This document shows positions 47,671 through 54,737 of a stretch of DNA of 54,737 bases, piece after piece (positions within the stretch are counted from its first letter, which is position 1; every line of letters begins with the position of its first letter). The DNA is from Paenibacillus maysiensis. Lineage in GTDB: Bacteria > Bacillota > Bacilli > Paenibacillales > Paenibacillaceae. The notes beneath the pieces were generated by a model. That model did not search any database, was not told where the DNA came from, and worked only from the letters and a program-made list of their open reading frames with translations. The translations under genes were made by a program, and so were the position numbers. The DNA is taken from the NCBI RefSeq assembly GCF_000520815.1, contig NZ_ASRY01000002.1, positions 1-54,737 on the forward strand, in the 5' to 3' direction.

Positions 47671-49116
47671 CTATTTATTCCCCTTGCGGACCTTTAACAG
47701 CTTGCCTTTTACGGTCGTATTCTTCATAATCTCCAGCACCAGTGGGCCCTTGCCATTCAGAATCTCAACATCTGTCACATTATCAAGAATCGTAATAATC
47801 CCGATATCGTCTGCGCTTACCCCGTCAAGCTTAGCGATTGTACCGACAAAATCGACAGCTCTCAGTTTCTTCTTCTTGCCGCCATTGAAGTTAAGCTTCA
47901 TAATCTGTTGGTTTAATTGCTCGCGCTTATCTTTTTTGAGGGCAGTTTTTACATGTAGTTTCTGTTCGAAATCTTCTCTACGGCGATCTACAGCCTCTTC
48001 TGAGGGAGCTTTTACGTTCGGAATCGCGAATCCAATATATGCCTCAATATCGGCTAATCGTTTGCTATCCTTAGGAGTGATCAGGGTAATGGCTTTCCCT
48101 GTCTTGCCCGCACGTCCCGTACGTCCCGTGCGATGAACATAGCTTTCCTTCTCAAGTGGAATATCGTAGTTAATGACATGGGTGATATTGGTGATGTCGA
48201 TCCCCCTTGCGGCAACATCTGTCGCGATCAAGTAACGGAACTGCCCCCTTCTGAACGCATTCATCACCTCGAATCGCTCATCCTGCTCCATTCCACCATG
48301 AATCCGGTCACATGGATATTCGAGATCAGCCAATGCTCTGAATAATGTATCTACATTCTCCTGCGTACGACAGAAAATAATACAACTGTCAGGATTCTCA
48401 ACAATGAGCAGATCTTGCAGCAGTGCCAGCTTGTCCGACTCCTTCACCTGAATAAGAGAGTGATCAATTGTGGCGGTCGTTATACCGGTCGCTTTAATTT
48501 CAATTTCAACAGGCTTGTTCATATACTTGCGTGACAGTTTGGCTACATCCTCAGGAAAAGTAGCGGAGAATAACATCGTAACCCTGTCACTAGGCAGCGC
48601 CTGAATGATGGACTGAACCTGCTCGATAAAGCCCATATTCAGCATTTCATCAGCCTCATCAATCACGAGATAGGCAATTCGATCTAACGATAGCGTGCCT
48701 CGTTCAATATGGTCCAGTACACGTCCTGGCGTACCTACAGCCACATGCGTTCTTTGCTTTAACTCGGCCTTTTGGATATGAAAAGGATGTTTCCCATAAA
48801 GGGGCGTTGCTTTTATCCGCTTAAAGCGTCCAATATTCGTGATGTCTTCGGTGACCTGTAACGCGAGTTCACGGGTTGGCGTCAGGATTAAAGCTTGGGG
48901 CTTATTCTCATTCCAATCTACTAGCTCACAGAGTGGAATACCATATGCTGCTGTTTTGCCGCTGCCTGTTTGCGATTTGGCTACAAGATCCTTCTTTTCA
49001 AGCGCAATTGGAATGACTTCCGTCTGAATCTCTGTTGGCGTCTCATAGCCCAAGCTATTCAGCGCTCTCACAATTTCTTCACTTAATGCGTAATCTGTAA
49101 AATGATTCTGACTCAT
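47671..49116 (-). CDS. dbpA: DEAD-box ATP-dependent RNA helicase, DbpA/YxiN type
   Basis: 481 residues. All helicase motifs are visible: the Q motif (GYETPTEIQ), I (SQTGSGKT), Ia (PTRELALQV), Ib (TPGRVLD), II (VIDEADEML), III (SAT), IV (CIIFCRTQ), V ([11 protein letters not shown]) and VI ([13 protein letters not shown]). The C-terminal 75 residues form the DbpA RNA-binding domain ([20 protein letters not shown] ... [11 protein letters not shown]), which targets hairpin 92 of 23S rRNA, so the enzyme assists 50S assembly. Start ATG 49116, six bases after AGAGG (in-frame TTG at 49122 is less likely). Lysine-rich linker KKKKLRA before the RNA-binding domain. Confidence 0.94.
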   Translation of the reverse strand: MSQNHFTDYALSEEIVRALNSLGYETPTEIQTEVIPIALEKKDLVAKSQTGSGKTAAYGIPLCELVDWNENKPQALILTPTRELALQVTEDITNIGRFKRIKATPLYGKHPFHIQKAELKQRTHVAVGTPGRVLDHIERGTLSLDRIAYLVIDEADEMLNMGFIEQVQSIIQALPSDRVTMLFSATFPEDVAKLSRKYMNKPVEIEIKATGITTATIDHSLIQVKESDKLALLQDLLIVENPDSCIIFCRTQENVDTLFRALADLEYPCDRIHGGMEQDERFEVMNAFRRGQFRYLIATDVAARGIDITNITHVINYDIPLEKESYVHRTGRTGRAGKTGKAITLITPKDSKRLADIEAYIGFAIPNVKAPSEEAVDRRREDFEQKLHVKTALKKDKREQLNQQIMKLNFNGGKKKKLRAVDFVGTIAKLDGVSADDIGIITILDNVTDVEILNGKGPLVLEIMKNTTVKGKLLKVRKGNK

Positions 49117-49310
49117 GTTCAACCTCTTCTGCGCTGTATTTGAATACCATTACATATATAATGTCATCGTGTATCGAACTTATACTCATATAGTATACTC
49201 TATATCCACGTTCACTCTAATACATATCCATGATTAACTGTTTGTCTAACTGAATCCTTGGAACATTTACGAAATGGACGTAAGGAGGAAAGGGGTCTCC
49301 TCCTACGCAC

Positions 49311-49336
49311 AAAGGGCACCCGACTGGGTGCCCTTT
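49311..49336 (-). terminator. Terminator of the TetR gene
   Basis: Perfect arms aaagggcaccc / gggtgcccttt with a four-base loop. A second small hairpin (ggagga / tcctcc) lies at 49283-49303. Confidence 0.8.
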
Positions 49337-49384
49337 AAACTGTCGTATAGTGATTGCTATTCGTTAAATTGAATTCACTCCGAA

Positions 49385-49966
49385 TTACTTAAGAAGTGTA
49401 AGTGTCACCTCTATCGTGTTATCAATAAATGATCGTTCTGGACGAGACTTTATCATTACGGTCAGTCCAATTAACGATATGACTAGCGCCTGTGCTACAG
49501 CCTTCGCATCGAGCCCGATCTCAAGCTCACCTGATTGTATACCTAGTTCAATGGTTTCTTGAAATATAACCGATAGGTACATTTGATGTTCCCTTGTAAG
49601 AATTTCGAATTTCTCATCATGAGGTGCAAGTTCAACCATTGTATTGATGCAAAAGCATCCTTTTCTAGGGTTATCTGTATATTCCTCCTCGACCACACCT
49701 TCAAAAAAAGTGCGAAATGCTTCTTTTACAGATGGATTGTTTTGAAGTTTGTTTCGGATCAGAGAAGCACGGGACATCATGTATTTGCGTAGCGCGGCTT
49801 CGAACAATTCTTTTTTGTCTCCAAAAGCTGAGTATATACTGGGTCGTTGAATTGCCATTCTTGAAGTTAAATCACTTAATGAGGTAGCTTCATATCCCTT
49901 CTCCCAAAATATTTGCATAGCTGCATCTAATACTTTTTCTTCGTCAAATTCGCGGATTCGTCCCAT
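49385..49966 (-). CDS. TetR-family transcriptional regulator
   Basis: About 193 residues. HTH domain EEKVLDAAMQIFWEKGYEAT, SLSDLTSRMAIQRPSIYSAF, then GDKKELFEAALRKY. The C-terminal domain carries NPRKGCFCINTMVELAPHDE with two cysteines, as in regulators of the YxaF/LmrA-like group that control oxidoreductases. Start ATG 49966 after GAGAGGT. It is divergent from the LLM monooxygenase and alpha/beta hydrolase genes, which it probably represses through sites in 49980-50280. Confidence 0.87.
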   Translation of the reverse strand: MGRIREFDEEKVLDAAMQIFWEKGYEATSLSDLTSRMAIQRPSIYSAFGDKKELFEAALRKYMMSRASLIRNKLQNNPSVKEAFRTFFEGVVEEEYTDNPRKGCFCINTMVELAPHDEKFEILTREHQMYLSVIFQETIELGIQSGELEIGLDAKAVAQALVISLIGLTVMIKSRPERSFIDNTIEVTLTLLK

Positions 49967-50166
49967 AATCAATACCTCTCGTTACTCTTGATTTTATTCT
50001 TAATTGCTCAATGACTCTGATCATAATTGTCAGCGGCCTTTATTTGCGTACCAAATAGTATGTTATTATCTTATAGTTAGCCGTTTATATTGTCAAATGC
50101 AGGTTGGTTTATCCCGATAAAGGGAGATCAATATCAAAATAAATCAGAGTATTTGTAATATATTTA

Positions 50167-50245
50167 TTGACAGTATTCTTTTCGATGAGTTATATTTACT
50201 GGGAAAAATATATTACCGATCAGTATGATATTTTATCGGTATTTA
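50167..50245 (+). promoter_or_regulatory. Promoter and operator-like repeat before the monooxygenase gene
   Basis: TTGACA (50167-50172) and TTATAT (50190-50195) are 17 bases apart. About 17 bases downstream, attaccgat and atcggtat form an inverted pair over roughly 32 bases (50212-50244), a candidate TetR-binding site covering the transcript start. Confidence 0.6.
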
Positions 50246-50287
50246 ATTGGTATACAGAAAAAGCTATTAGAATAGGAGAGATTGACC

Positions 50288-51349
50288 ATGGAGATAGGTA
50301 TTACTTCGTTTGTAGAAACGAAGCCTGACGTTCAGACAGGTGAAGTGATAAGTCACGCACAGCGATTGCGCGAAGTTGTCGAGGAAATTATCCTTGCTGA
50401 TCAAGTGGGACTTGATGTGTTTGGGGTAGGTGAGCATCATCGGCAGGATTATTCGGCATCTTCACCAGCAGTTGTGCTGTCAGCGGCTGCAGCGCAAACG
50501 AAACGAATTCGGCTGACTAGTGCAGTGACGGTGCTTTCTTCAGCTGATCCGGTGCGCGTTTTTCAGGATTTTGCTACGCTGGATGGTATTTCAAATGGAC
50601 GTGCGGAGATTATGGCGGGCCGGGGTTCTTTTATTGAATCTTTTCCACTGTTTGGCCATGACTTGGATGACTATGATGAGCTGTTTGAACAAAATTTGGA
50701 ATTGCTCCTTAAAATACGGGAGTCCGAAAAAGTAACCTGGAGGGGCGGGCATCGGCCAGCGATTAACAATTTGGGCGTGTATCCACGGCCCGTTCAGAAT
50801 CCTTTACCGATATGGGTTGGCAGCGGGGGCAGACAGGATTCTGCTATCCGTGCAGGTCTGTTAGGACTGCCACTGGTCCTGGCGATCATTGGCGGGAATC
50901 CGACGAATTTTGCACCGCTCGTGCAGCTTTATAAGAAAGCAGCAGCGCACGCTGGTCATGATGAATCGCGGCTTAAGGTTGGGTCGCACTCGATAGGATT
51001 TGTTGGAGAGAATACTGAACGAGCTGCAGATACATTTTTCCCTTCTACCATGGCAGGTATGAATAGATTAGGCAAGGAGCGGGGCTGGGCGCATTATGAT
51101 CGTTCTAGCTACGATGCTGCGCGCAGCTTTGAAGGTGCGCTGTATGTCGGTGATCCCGAGACTGTTGCCCAGAAGATCATTCACCTTCGCAAAAATGTAG
51201 GTGTTACACGCTTTATGCTGTATGTTCCGTTGAGCACGATGCCGCATGCTGAGGTGATGAGAGCCATTGAGCTGCTAGGAACAGAGGTAGCACCCCGAGT
51301 TCGAGAAGAAATAGCCAAGTGGGAAGCCGAGACAGAAAAAAGATCATAA
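50288..51349 (+). CDS. LLM-class (luciferase-like) flavin-dependent monooxygenase
   Basis: 353 residues, TIM-barrel of the bacterial luciferase superfamily, using FMNH2 or F420H2 and O2. EEIILADQVGLDVFGVGEHH followed by RQDYSASSPAVVLSAAAAQT and RIRLTSAVTVLSSADPVRVF form the N-terminal half; RAEIMAGRGSFIESFPLFGH and LPIWVGSGGRQDSAIRAG complete the flavin site region. Start ATG 50288, seven bases after GGAGAG. The hydrolase gene follows 22 bases later and both face a TetR gene, which suggests a ligand-inducible oxidative detoxification or degradation unit. The substrate is unknown. Confidence 0.88.
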   Translation: MEIGITSFVETKPDVQTGEVISHAQRLREVVEEIILADQVGLDVFGVGEHHRQDYSASSPAVVLSAAAAQTKRIRLTSAVTVLSSADPVRVFQDFATLDGISNGRAEIMAGRGSFIESFPLFGHDLDDYDELFEQNLELLLKIRESEKVTWRGGHRPAINNLGVYPRPVQNPLPIWVGSGGRQDSAIRAGLLGLPLVLAIIGGNPTNFAPLVQLYKKAAAHAGHDESRLKVGSHSIGFVGENTERAADTFFPSTMAGMNRLGKERGWAHYDRSSYDAARSFEGALYVGDPETVAQKIIHLRKNVGVTRFMLYVPLSTMPHAEVMRAIELLGTEVAPRVREEIAKWEAETEKRS

Positions 51350-51371
51350 TTCAATTATAGGAGTGATTCAA

Positions 51372-52310
51372 ATGAATTTTGAAAGTCGGGTATTGCCAGA
51401 ATTAAGGCCGATATTAGCACAATTTCCTGGTTTTCAACTGGAGGGAAATTTAGCACTAAGCAGAAGCTACTTGTCGGGTCCTCCCATTGAGAAGTCGGAG
51501 CACGTACGCACGACAAGCCGGATGATTCCGAGCGTAGCAGGCGAGATATTAGTCAAAATCTACGAACCTGCCCAGCGAACTGACGTTAAGCTTCCGGCCA
51601 TGCTGTGGATTCACGGGGGAGGCTATGTGATGGGGCATCCTGATATGGACGATGCTTTGTGCGAACGCTTCGTGCAGGCGGCCAAATGCGTCGTCGTAGC
51701 GGTAGATTACCGACTTGCTCCCGAGCACCCCTACCCAGCTGCCATCGATGACTGTTATGCCGCTTTGACGTGGATGACCGACAAAGCTGAGCTGCTGGGC
51801 ATCGACTTGGACCGGATCGCGATTGCCGGTGCAAGCGGGGGTGGTGGTCTGACCGCAGCGCTTGCTTTAATGGCTCGTGACAAAGGCGGGCCAGCCCTTA
51901 TCTTCCAAATGCCACTATATCCGATGATCGACGACCGCAATATCACGGCGTCAAGTCATGAAATTACGGCCGATAACGCAACATGGAGCCGGACGAACAA
52001 TTTAGAGGCCTGGAACATGTACTTGGGCGATCGTAGCGAAGACAGCGAGGTGTCCCCATATGCGGCGCCTTCGAGAGCGGAAAGCTTGGCGGGGCTGCCG
52101 CCGACCTATACGTGCGTAGGCCAGCTCGATCTGTTCCGAGATGAGACGATCGAATATGTGGCGCGCCTTGCTCAAGCAGGTGTAGACGTCGAATTTCATC
52201 TGTATCCCGGCACATTCCACACCTTCGAAGGGATGGTTCCGCAAGCAGAAGTAAGCCAGCGCGCTAGCCAAAGCTATGTGGACGCGATTGCAAGAGCGCT
52301 TAATCCTTAA
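51372..52310 (+). CDS. Alpha/beta hydrolase, hormone-sensitive-lipase family
   Basis: 312 residues. Oxyanion-hole motif H-G-G-G in MLWIHGGGYVMGHPDMDD, nucleophile Ser in GASGGG (the family usually has G-D-S-A-G; here G-A-S-G-G), acid in GQLDLFRDE and His in YPGTFHTFEGM. Family IV esterases hydrolyse short-chain esters or lactones. Start ATG 51372 with AGGAG at 51359; an in-frame GTG overlaps this RBS. Coupled to the LLM monooxygenase, it may open the ester formed by a Baeyer-Villiger-like step, which is inference. GC-richer than the monooxygenase gene. Confidence 0.9.
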   Translation: MNFESRVLPELRPILAQFPGFQLEGNLALSRSYLSGPPIEKSEHVRTTSRMIPSVAGEILVKIYEPAQRTDVKLPAMLWIHGGGYVMGHPDMDDALCERFVQAAKCVVVAVDYRLAPEHPYPAAIDDCYAALTWMTDKAELLGIDLDRIAIAGASGGGGLTAALALMARDKGGPALIFQMPLYPMIDDRNITASSHEITADNATWSRTNNLEAWNMYLGDRSEDSEVSPYAAPSRAESLAGLPPTYTCVGQLDLFRDETIEYVARLAQAGVDVEFHLYPGTFHTFEGMVPQAEVSQRASQSYVDAIARALNP

Positions 52311-52317
52311 ACAATTA

Positions 52318-52366
52318 AAGGGGCTGTCTCCAAAGGTCTGAAATGACTGTGTGAGATAGCCCCTTT
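52318..52366 (+). terminator. Terminator of the monooxygenase-hydrolase unit
   Basis: Stem aaaggggct-g-tctc / gaga-t-agccccttt, then gtcaat. From 52367 to 52601 I see no gene. Confidence 0.75.
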
Positions 52367-52601
52367 GTCAATCATAGGATCGTGTACTTATCTTAATTCG
52401 TACAAGGAGACTGTAAGTTACGCACTTTTTTGAACCTCAGTTTTATTTATAATATTAAGCTGTTCTTGTATATGTAAAAAGACCTACGGAAAATGGCGTG
52501 AGAACCCAAGCGAAAATGCCTGGAAAATGTGTTCCATTCTGACGTCATTGCATTTCACGTAGGTTATCATGGTTATATACTTATGGAAATTAATGATATA
52601 G

Positions 52602-53030
52602 TTATAAGTTTCCCTTTGTTGTAGGGTCACAATTCGTGTCGCTAAGATCGGGATTGGTAGAGAGGTCACGATAATGGTTGAGCTTATATTCAATAATTTT
52701 TTGGGTTTCCATCAATCTGGAGATTTCTTGTTGAATCTTCTGATTGTGTTGTTCCAGTAAGGAATGTCTGATAGGGATGGTGCTGTTGCCTTGCATCGAA
52801 AGTTCACGATAATGCTTCATTTCTTCTATGGTCATCCCCGTGGCTTTTAATCGGGTTAAAAAGATAATCCCCTGAATCTGGTCTCTACTGTAGAACCTGT
52901 GTCCGTTAGCTTTTCGTTCTGCATAAGGCAGCAAGCCAATTCGCTCATAATAACGTATGGTATCCTCTGTTAAACCTGTTAGTTCTGCAGCTTGACTAAT
53001 AGAGGTTATGGTCTCCGGAATTTCTTGCAA
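52602..53030 (-). CDS. MerR-family transcriptional regulator
   Basis: About 142 residues. N-terminal winged HTH (SISQAAELTGLTEDTIRYYE, RIGLLPYAERKANGHRFYSR) and a C-terminal dimerisation helix (RHSLLEQHNQKIQQEISRLM). The longer frame would overlap the SDR gene; TTG 53030, nine bases after AAGGAG, is the better start. No metal-binding cysteine pattern, so it is of the multidrug/electrophile-sensing type. It is the second gene after the SDR, and the shared promoter has the long 19-base spacer that MerR activators need, so it probably controls this operon. Confidence 0.86.
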   Translation of the reverse strand: MQEIPETITSISQAAELTGLTEDTIRYYERIGLLPYAERKANGHRFYSRDQIQGIIFLTRLKATGMTIEEMKHYRELSMQGNSTIPIRHSLLEQHNQKIQQEISRLMETQKIIEYKLNHYRDLSTNPDLSDTNCDPTTKGNL

Positions 53031-53056
53031 AGTATCCCACTCCTTAATTGTAACGA

Positions 53057-53785
53057 TTACCAAGGCACTTCTCCATTCGCGTCGAAAAACCCTCCTGACG
53101 GCCCGTCATTATTTAAAGTGGCTAAACGAACAACGACAGCAGCAGCTTGTTGTACCGAACCCGGTCCTGTAAAGCCATTTAAGTCAGTGGCGGTAAAGCC
53201 AGGGTCAGCCGAATTAACTTTGAGAGGTGAGTCTTTGAATTCTTTGGCAAGCGTGACGGTGAACATATTAACCGCTGCTTTGCTGCTATTGTAGGCAAGC
53301 AAATTAAATTGGGCATGCTCGTGCTCAGGATCGCTATTATAGGTTAACGAACCAAGGCCGCTTGACAAGTTAACGATTCTACCGCATGGAGATTCTTGCA
53401 ATAAAGGCAGCATGGCTTGTGTCACCGCGACCAAACCGAAAAAGTTTGTTTCATACGTTTCTCTTAAATCGTCCAAAGAGAACTGACTTGGAGGAGTGGC
53501 TCCCCCCAGAGATACTCCGGCATTGTTGATTAGTACATCAAGGGAGCTGAATTCTTGTTTGATCTGATGGAATGCGGAATCAATCGTACTTTGATCCGTC
53601 ACGTCCAACAAAATCAATCGGGCTTCCACTCCATCATTAGCCAGCTTAGCCACCGCTTGCCGGCCGCTATGCTCATTCCGTGATCCAAGCAGGATTGTAA
53701 AACCCATGCCCCCCAATTGTCTAGCCGTTTCGTAACCGATGCCTTTGTTGGCCCCAGTAATAAGAACTGTTTTTCCAATATTCAT
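53057..53785 (-). CDS. Short-chain dehydrogenase/reductase
   Basis: 242 residues, classical SDR. NAD(P)-binding TGANKGIGYETARQLG (T-G-x-x-x-G-x-G), LLDVTDQ, NNAGVS, catalytic Ser in IVNLSSGLGS and Y-N-S-S-K in NLLAYNSSKAAVN (Tyr and Lys); C-terminal N-S-A-D-P-G-F-T-A-T-D-L-N. The basic residue in SRNEHS after strand 2 favours NADPH. It resembles carbonyl reductases that act on aldehydes or ketones. Start ATG 53785 with AAAGAGGAA. Followed by the MerR regulator gene. Confidence 0.92.
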   Translation of the reverse strand: MNIGKTVLITGANKGIGYETARQLGGMGFTILLGSRNEHSGRQAVAKLANDGVEARLILLDVTDQSTIDSAFHQIKQEFSSLDVLINNAGVSLGGATPPSQFSLDDLRETYETNFFGLVAVTQAMLPLLQESPCGRIVNLSSGLGSLTYNSDPEHEHAQFNLLAYNSSKAAVNMFTVTLAKEFKDSPLKVNSADPGFTATDLNGFTGPGSVQQAAAVVVRLATLNNDGPSGGFFDANGEVPW

Positions 53786-53835
53786 GAGCGGTTCCTCTTT
53801 TCATCATTCTTAAATTTGGCGGCCACCATGCTTTA

Positions 53836-53866
53836 AATGTACTACTTGGAGTGTACTTAAAGTCAA
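53836..53866 (-). promoter_or_regulatory. MerR-type promoter of the SDR-MerR operon
   Basis: On the minus strand TTGACT (53866-53861) and TACATT (53841-53836) are separated by 19 bases. The spacer is part of a palindrome: ctttaa-at-gtact and agtgtac-ttaaag. Long spacer plus dyad is the hallmark of MerR-activated promoters. Confidence 0.8.
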
Positions 53867-53901
53867 CACAAAACCAGCAAAAATATAGTCCGAAGCTTGA
53901 G

Positions 53902-54737
53902 TCAGCGGCGTTCACCGCGTGAAATGAGCATGATGCCAAGCGAGACAAAGCCTGCACCCGCCAGATGGGCAAATGAGAAGGGTTCCCGGAGGATAATATA
54001 GGACAGCAGCAGTGTACTGACCGGAATACATCCAGTGTATACAGCTACCGTACTGGCCGGGACCCTTGATACGCCCCGGAACCATAATACATAGGCCAAT
54101 GCTGTGACAAAAATACCATAATATAAGACAAGCCCAATCTCCCCTGCACCAACCTGGTTGAAGTTGAACTGTCGGGCTTCCCCAAAGGAACAAGCCAGAA
54201 ACATGACGAAAGAAAAGAGTGTTATATACATGGTTCCAAGCAGGGAAGAGACATGGCTGGATAGCATCTTGCGTAATACTGTCAGTGCCGATTCCCCGAA
54301 CACGGCAGACAGAACAAGCAGCATGCCAATGAACGAAGTTGTCTTGGGAGCAGAAAACCAGAGCGCGGATATGTGAGGCCATTGCAGCGCCAAAACGCCG
54401 AGCAGCGAACAGGCGATCCCAAGTCCAGGGCGCAGGGTGATCTTTTCTCTCAGCAGCACATACGAAAGAAGTGCAACAATAGCTGGCGTCAAGCTTGTCA
54501 GGATTCCGCTTTCAGAAGCAGAGGCGTAGGTCAGCCCGTATAGCATCAGGACACGGAAGAGAAACATGCCAACTAGGGCCTGAATGAGCAGGATCAAGGC
54601 ATCCCGTTTGCTGATTCTTAGCGAATATTTATGCCTGATTAGCACAATGGGTACCAAGAACAGAAGGGCAACGGCCAGACTGGCAGATTGCGATAAAAAA
54701 ATAGGCAGCCGCATCACGACCAGTTTGCCGGCTACCA
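53902..54737 (-). CDS. EamA/DMT-family transporter, N-terminus outside window
   Basis: An open frame of at least 278 residues reaching the right edge (upstream codons read V-A-G-K-L-V before MRLPIF), so the start lies beyond the window. About nine membrane helices remain, in two EamA repeats: SGILTSLTPAIVALLSYVLL-REKIT and RVPASTVAVYTGCIPVSTLL-LSYIILREPFS. Exports amino acids or metabolites; the substrate is unknown. Its C-terminus (SRGERR) ends about 115 bases upstream of the SDR start. Confidence 0.88.
   Translation of the reverse strand, partial: VAGKLVVMRLPIFLSQSASLAVALLFLVPIVLIRHKYSLRISKRDALILLIQALVGMFLFRVLMLYGLTYASASESGILTSLTPAIVALLSYVLLREKITLRPGLGIACSLLGVLALQWPHISALWFSAPKTTSFIGMLLVLSAVFGESALTVLRKMLSSHVSSLLGTMYITLFSFVMFLACSFGEARQFNFNQVGAGEIGLVLYYGIFVTALAYVLWFRGVSRVPASTVAVYTGCIPVSTLLLSYIILREPFSFAHLAGAGFVSLGIMLISRGERR

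Overview
The window looks like the chromosome of a Paenibacillus or close relative (Bacillales). Support comes from extracellular proteins ending in S-layer homology (SLH) domains, an SLH-anchored GH53 galactanase, a Bacillus-type AraR/ara operon, AGGAGG-type ribosome binding sites with TTG/GTG starts, and class B sortase anchoring. This assignment is inferred from protein style only. I saw no rRNA, tRNA or CRISPR array.

The main feature is the 3' end of rlmH (1636-2115), the gene that staphylococcal SCC elements use as their integration site. The last 18-20 bases of rlmH (gaaccgtaccacaagtaggg at 2098-2117, encoding E-P-Y-H-K-stop) recur in the same orientation at 5181, 7572, 15433, 15795, 19727, 33859 and 41100. 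Most copies still spell E-(P/A)-Y-H-K-stop while differing at synonymous positions, as expected if each was captured from the end of a functional rlmH in a different host. They cut 39 kb into seven intervals with unrelated cargo and composition. I read this as a tandem, partly decayed array of SCC-like islands stacked behind rlmH. No cassette recombinase (ccr) or other integrase is visible in the window.

Layout. 1-2115: XRE regulator, frameshifted TPR protein, rlmH. 2118-5180: AT-rich HD + GHKL-ATPase protein (defence candidate) and an IS3-type remnant. 5201-7571: divergent MATE efflux pump and TetR regulator. 7592-15432: frameshifted nuclease-like gene, membrane sensor plus fused histidine kinase/response regulator, IS200 remnant, lipoprotein serine hydrolase with SLH-like tail, oxidoreductase remnant with MerR regulator. 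15453-15794: almost empty interval. 15815-19726: truncated response regulator, LytTR regulator with a degenerate ABC-like domain, ABC-2 exporter, gene fragments. 19747-33858: gene-poor kilobase, 2,019-residue VPETG surface adhesin with its own class B sortase, araR and araBDA, YceI fragment. 33879-41099: glycosyltransferase, SLH fragment, and a minus-strand operon (nucleoside phosphorylase, GntR regulator, MtnA-type isomerase, CNT transporter, YczE-type membrane protein, class II aldolase) that fits salvage of 5'-deoxyadenosine or methylthioadenosine to DHAP plus an aldehyde.

Right of the last repeat (41120-54737) are mqo, an SLH-anchored GH53 galactanase, the DbpA-type RNA helicase, a TetR / luciferase-like monooxygenase / alpha-beta hydrolase cluster, a MerR-SDR pair with a 19-bp-spacer promoter, and an EamA transporter cut by the window edge. 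I saw no convincing further rlmH-end repeat there, so the outer limit of the array is uncertain.
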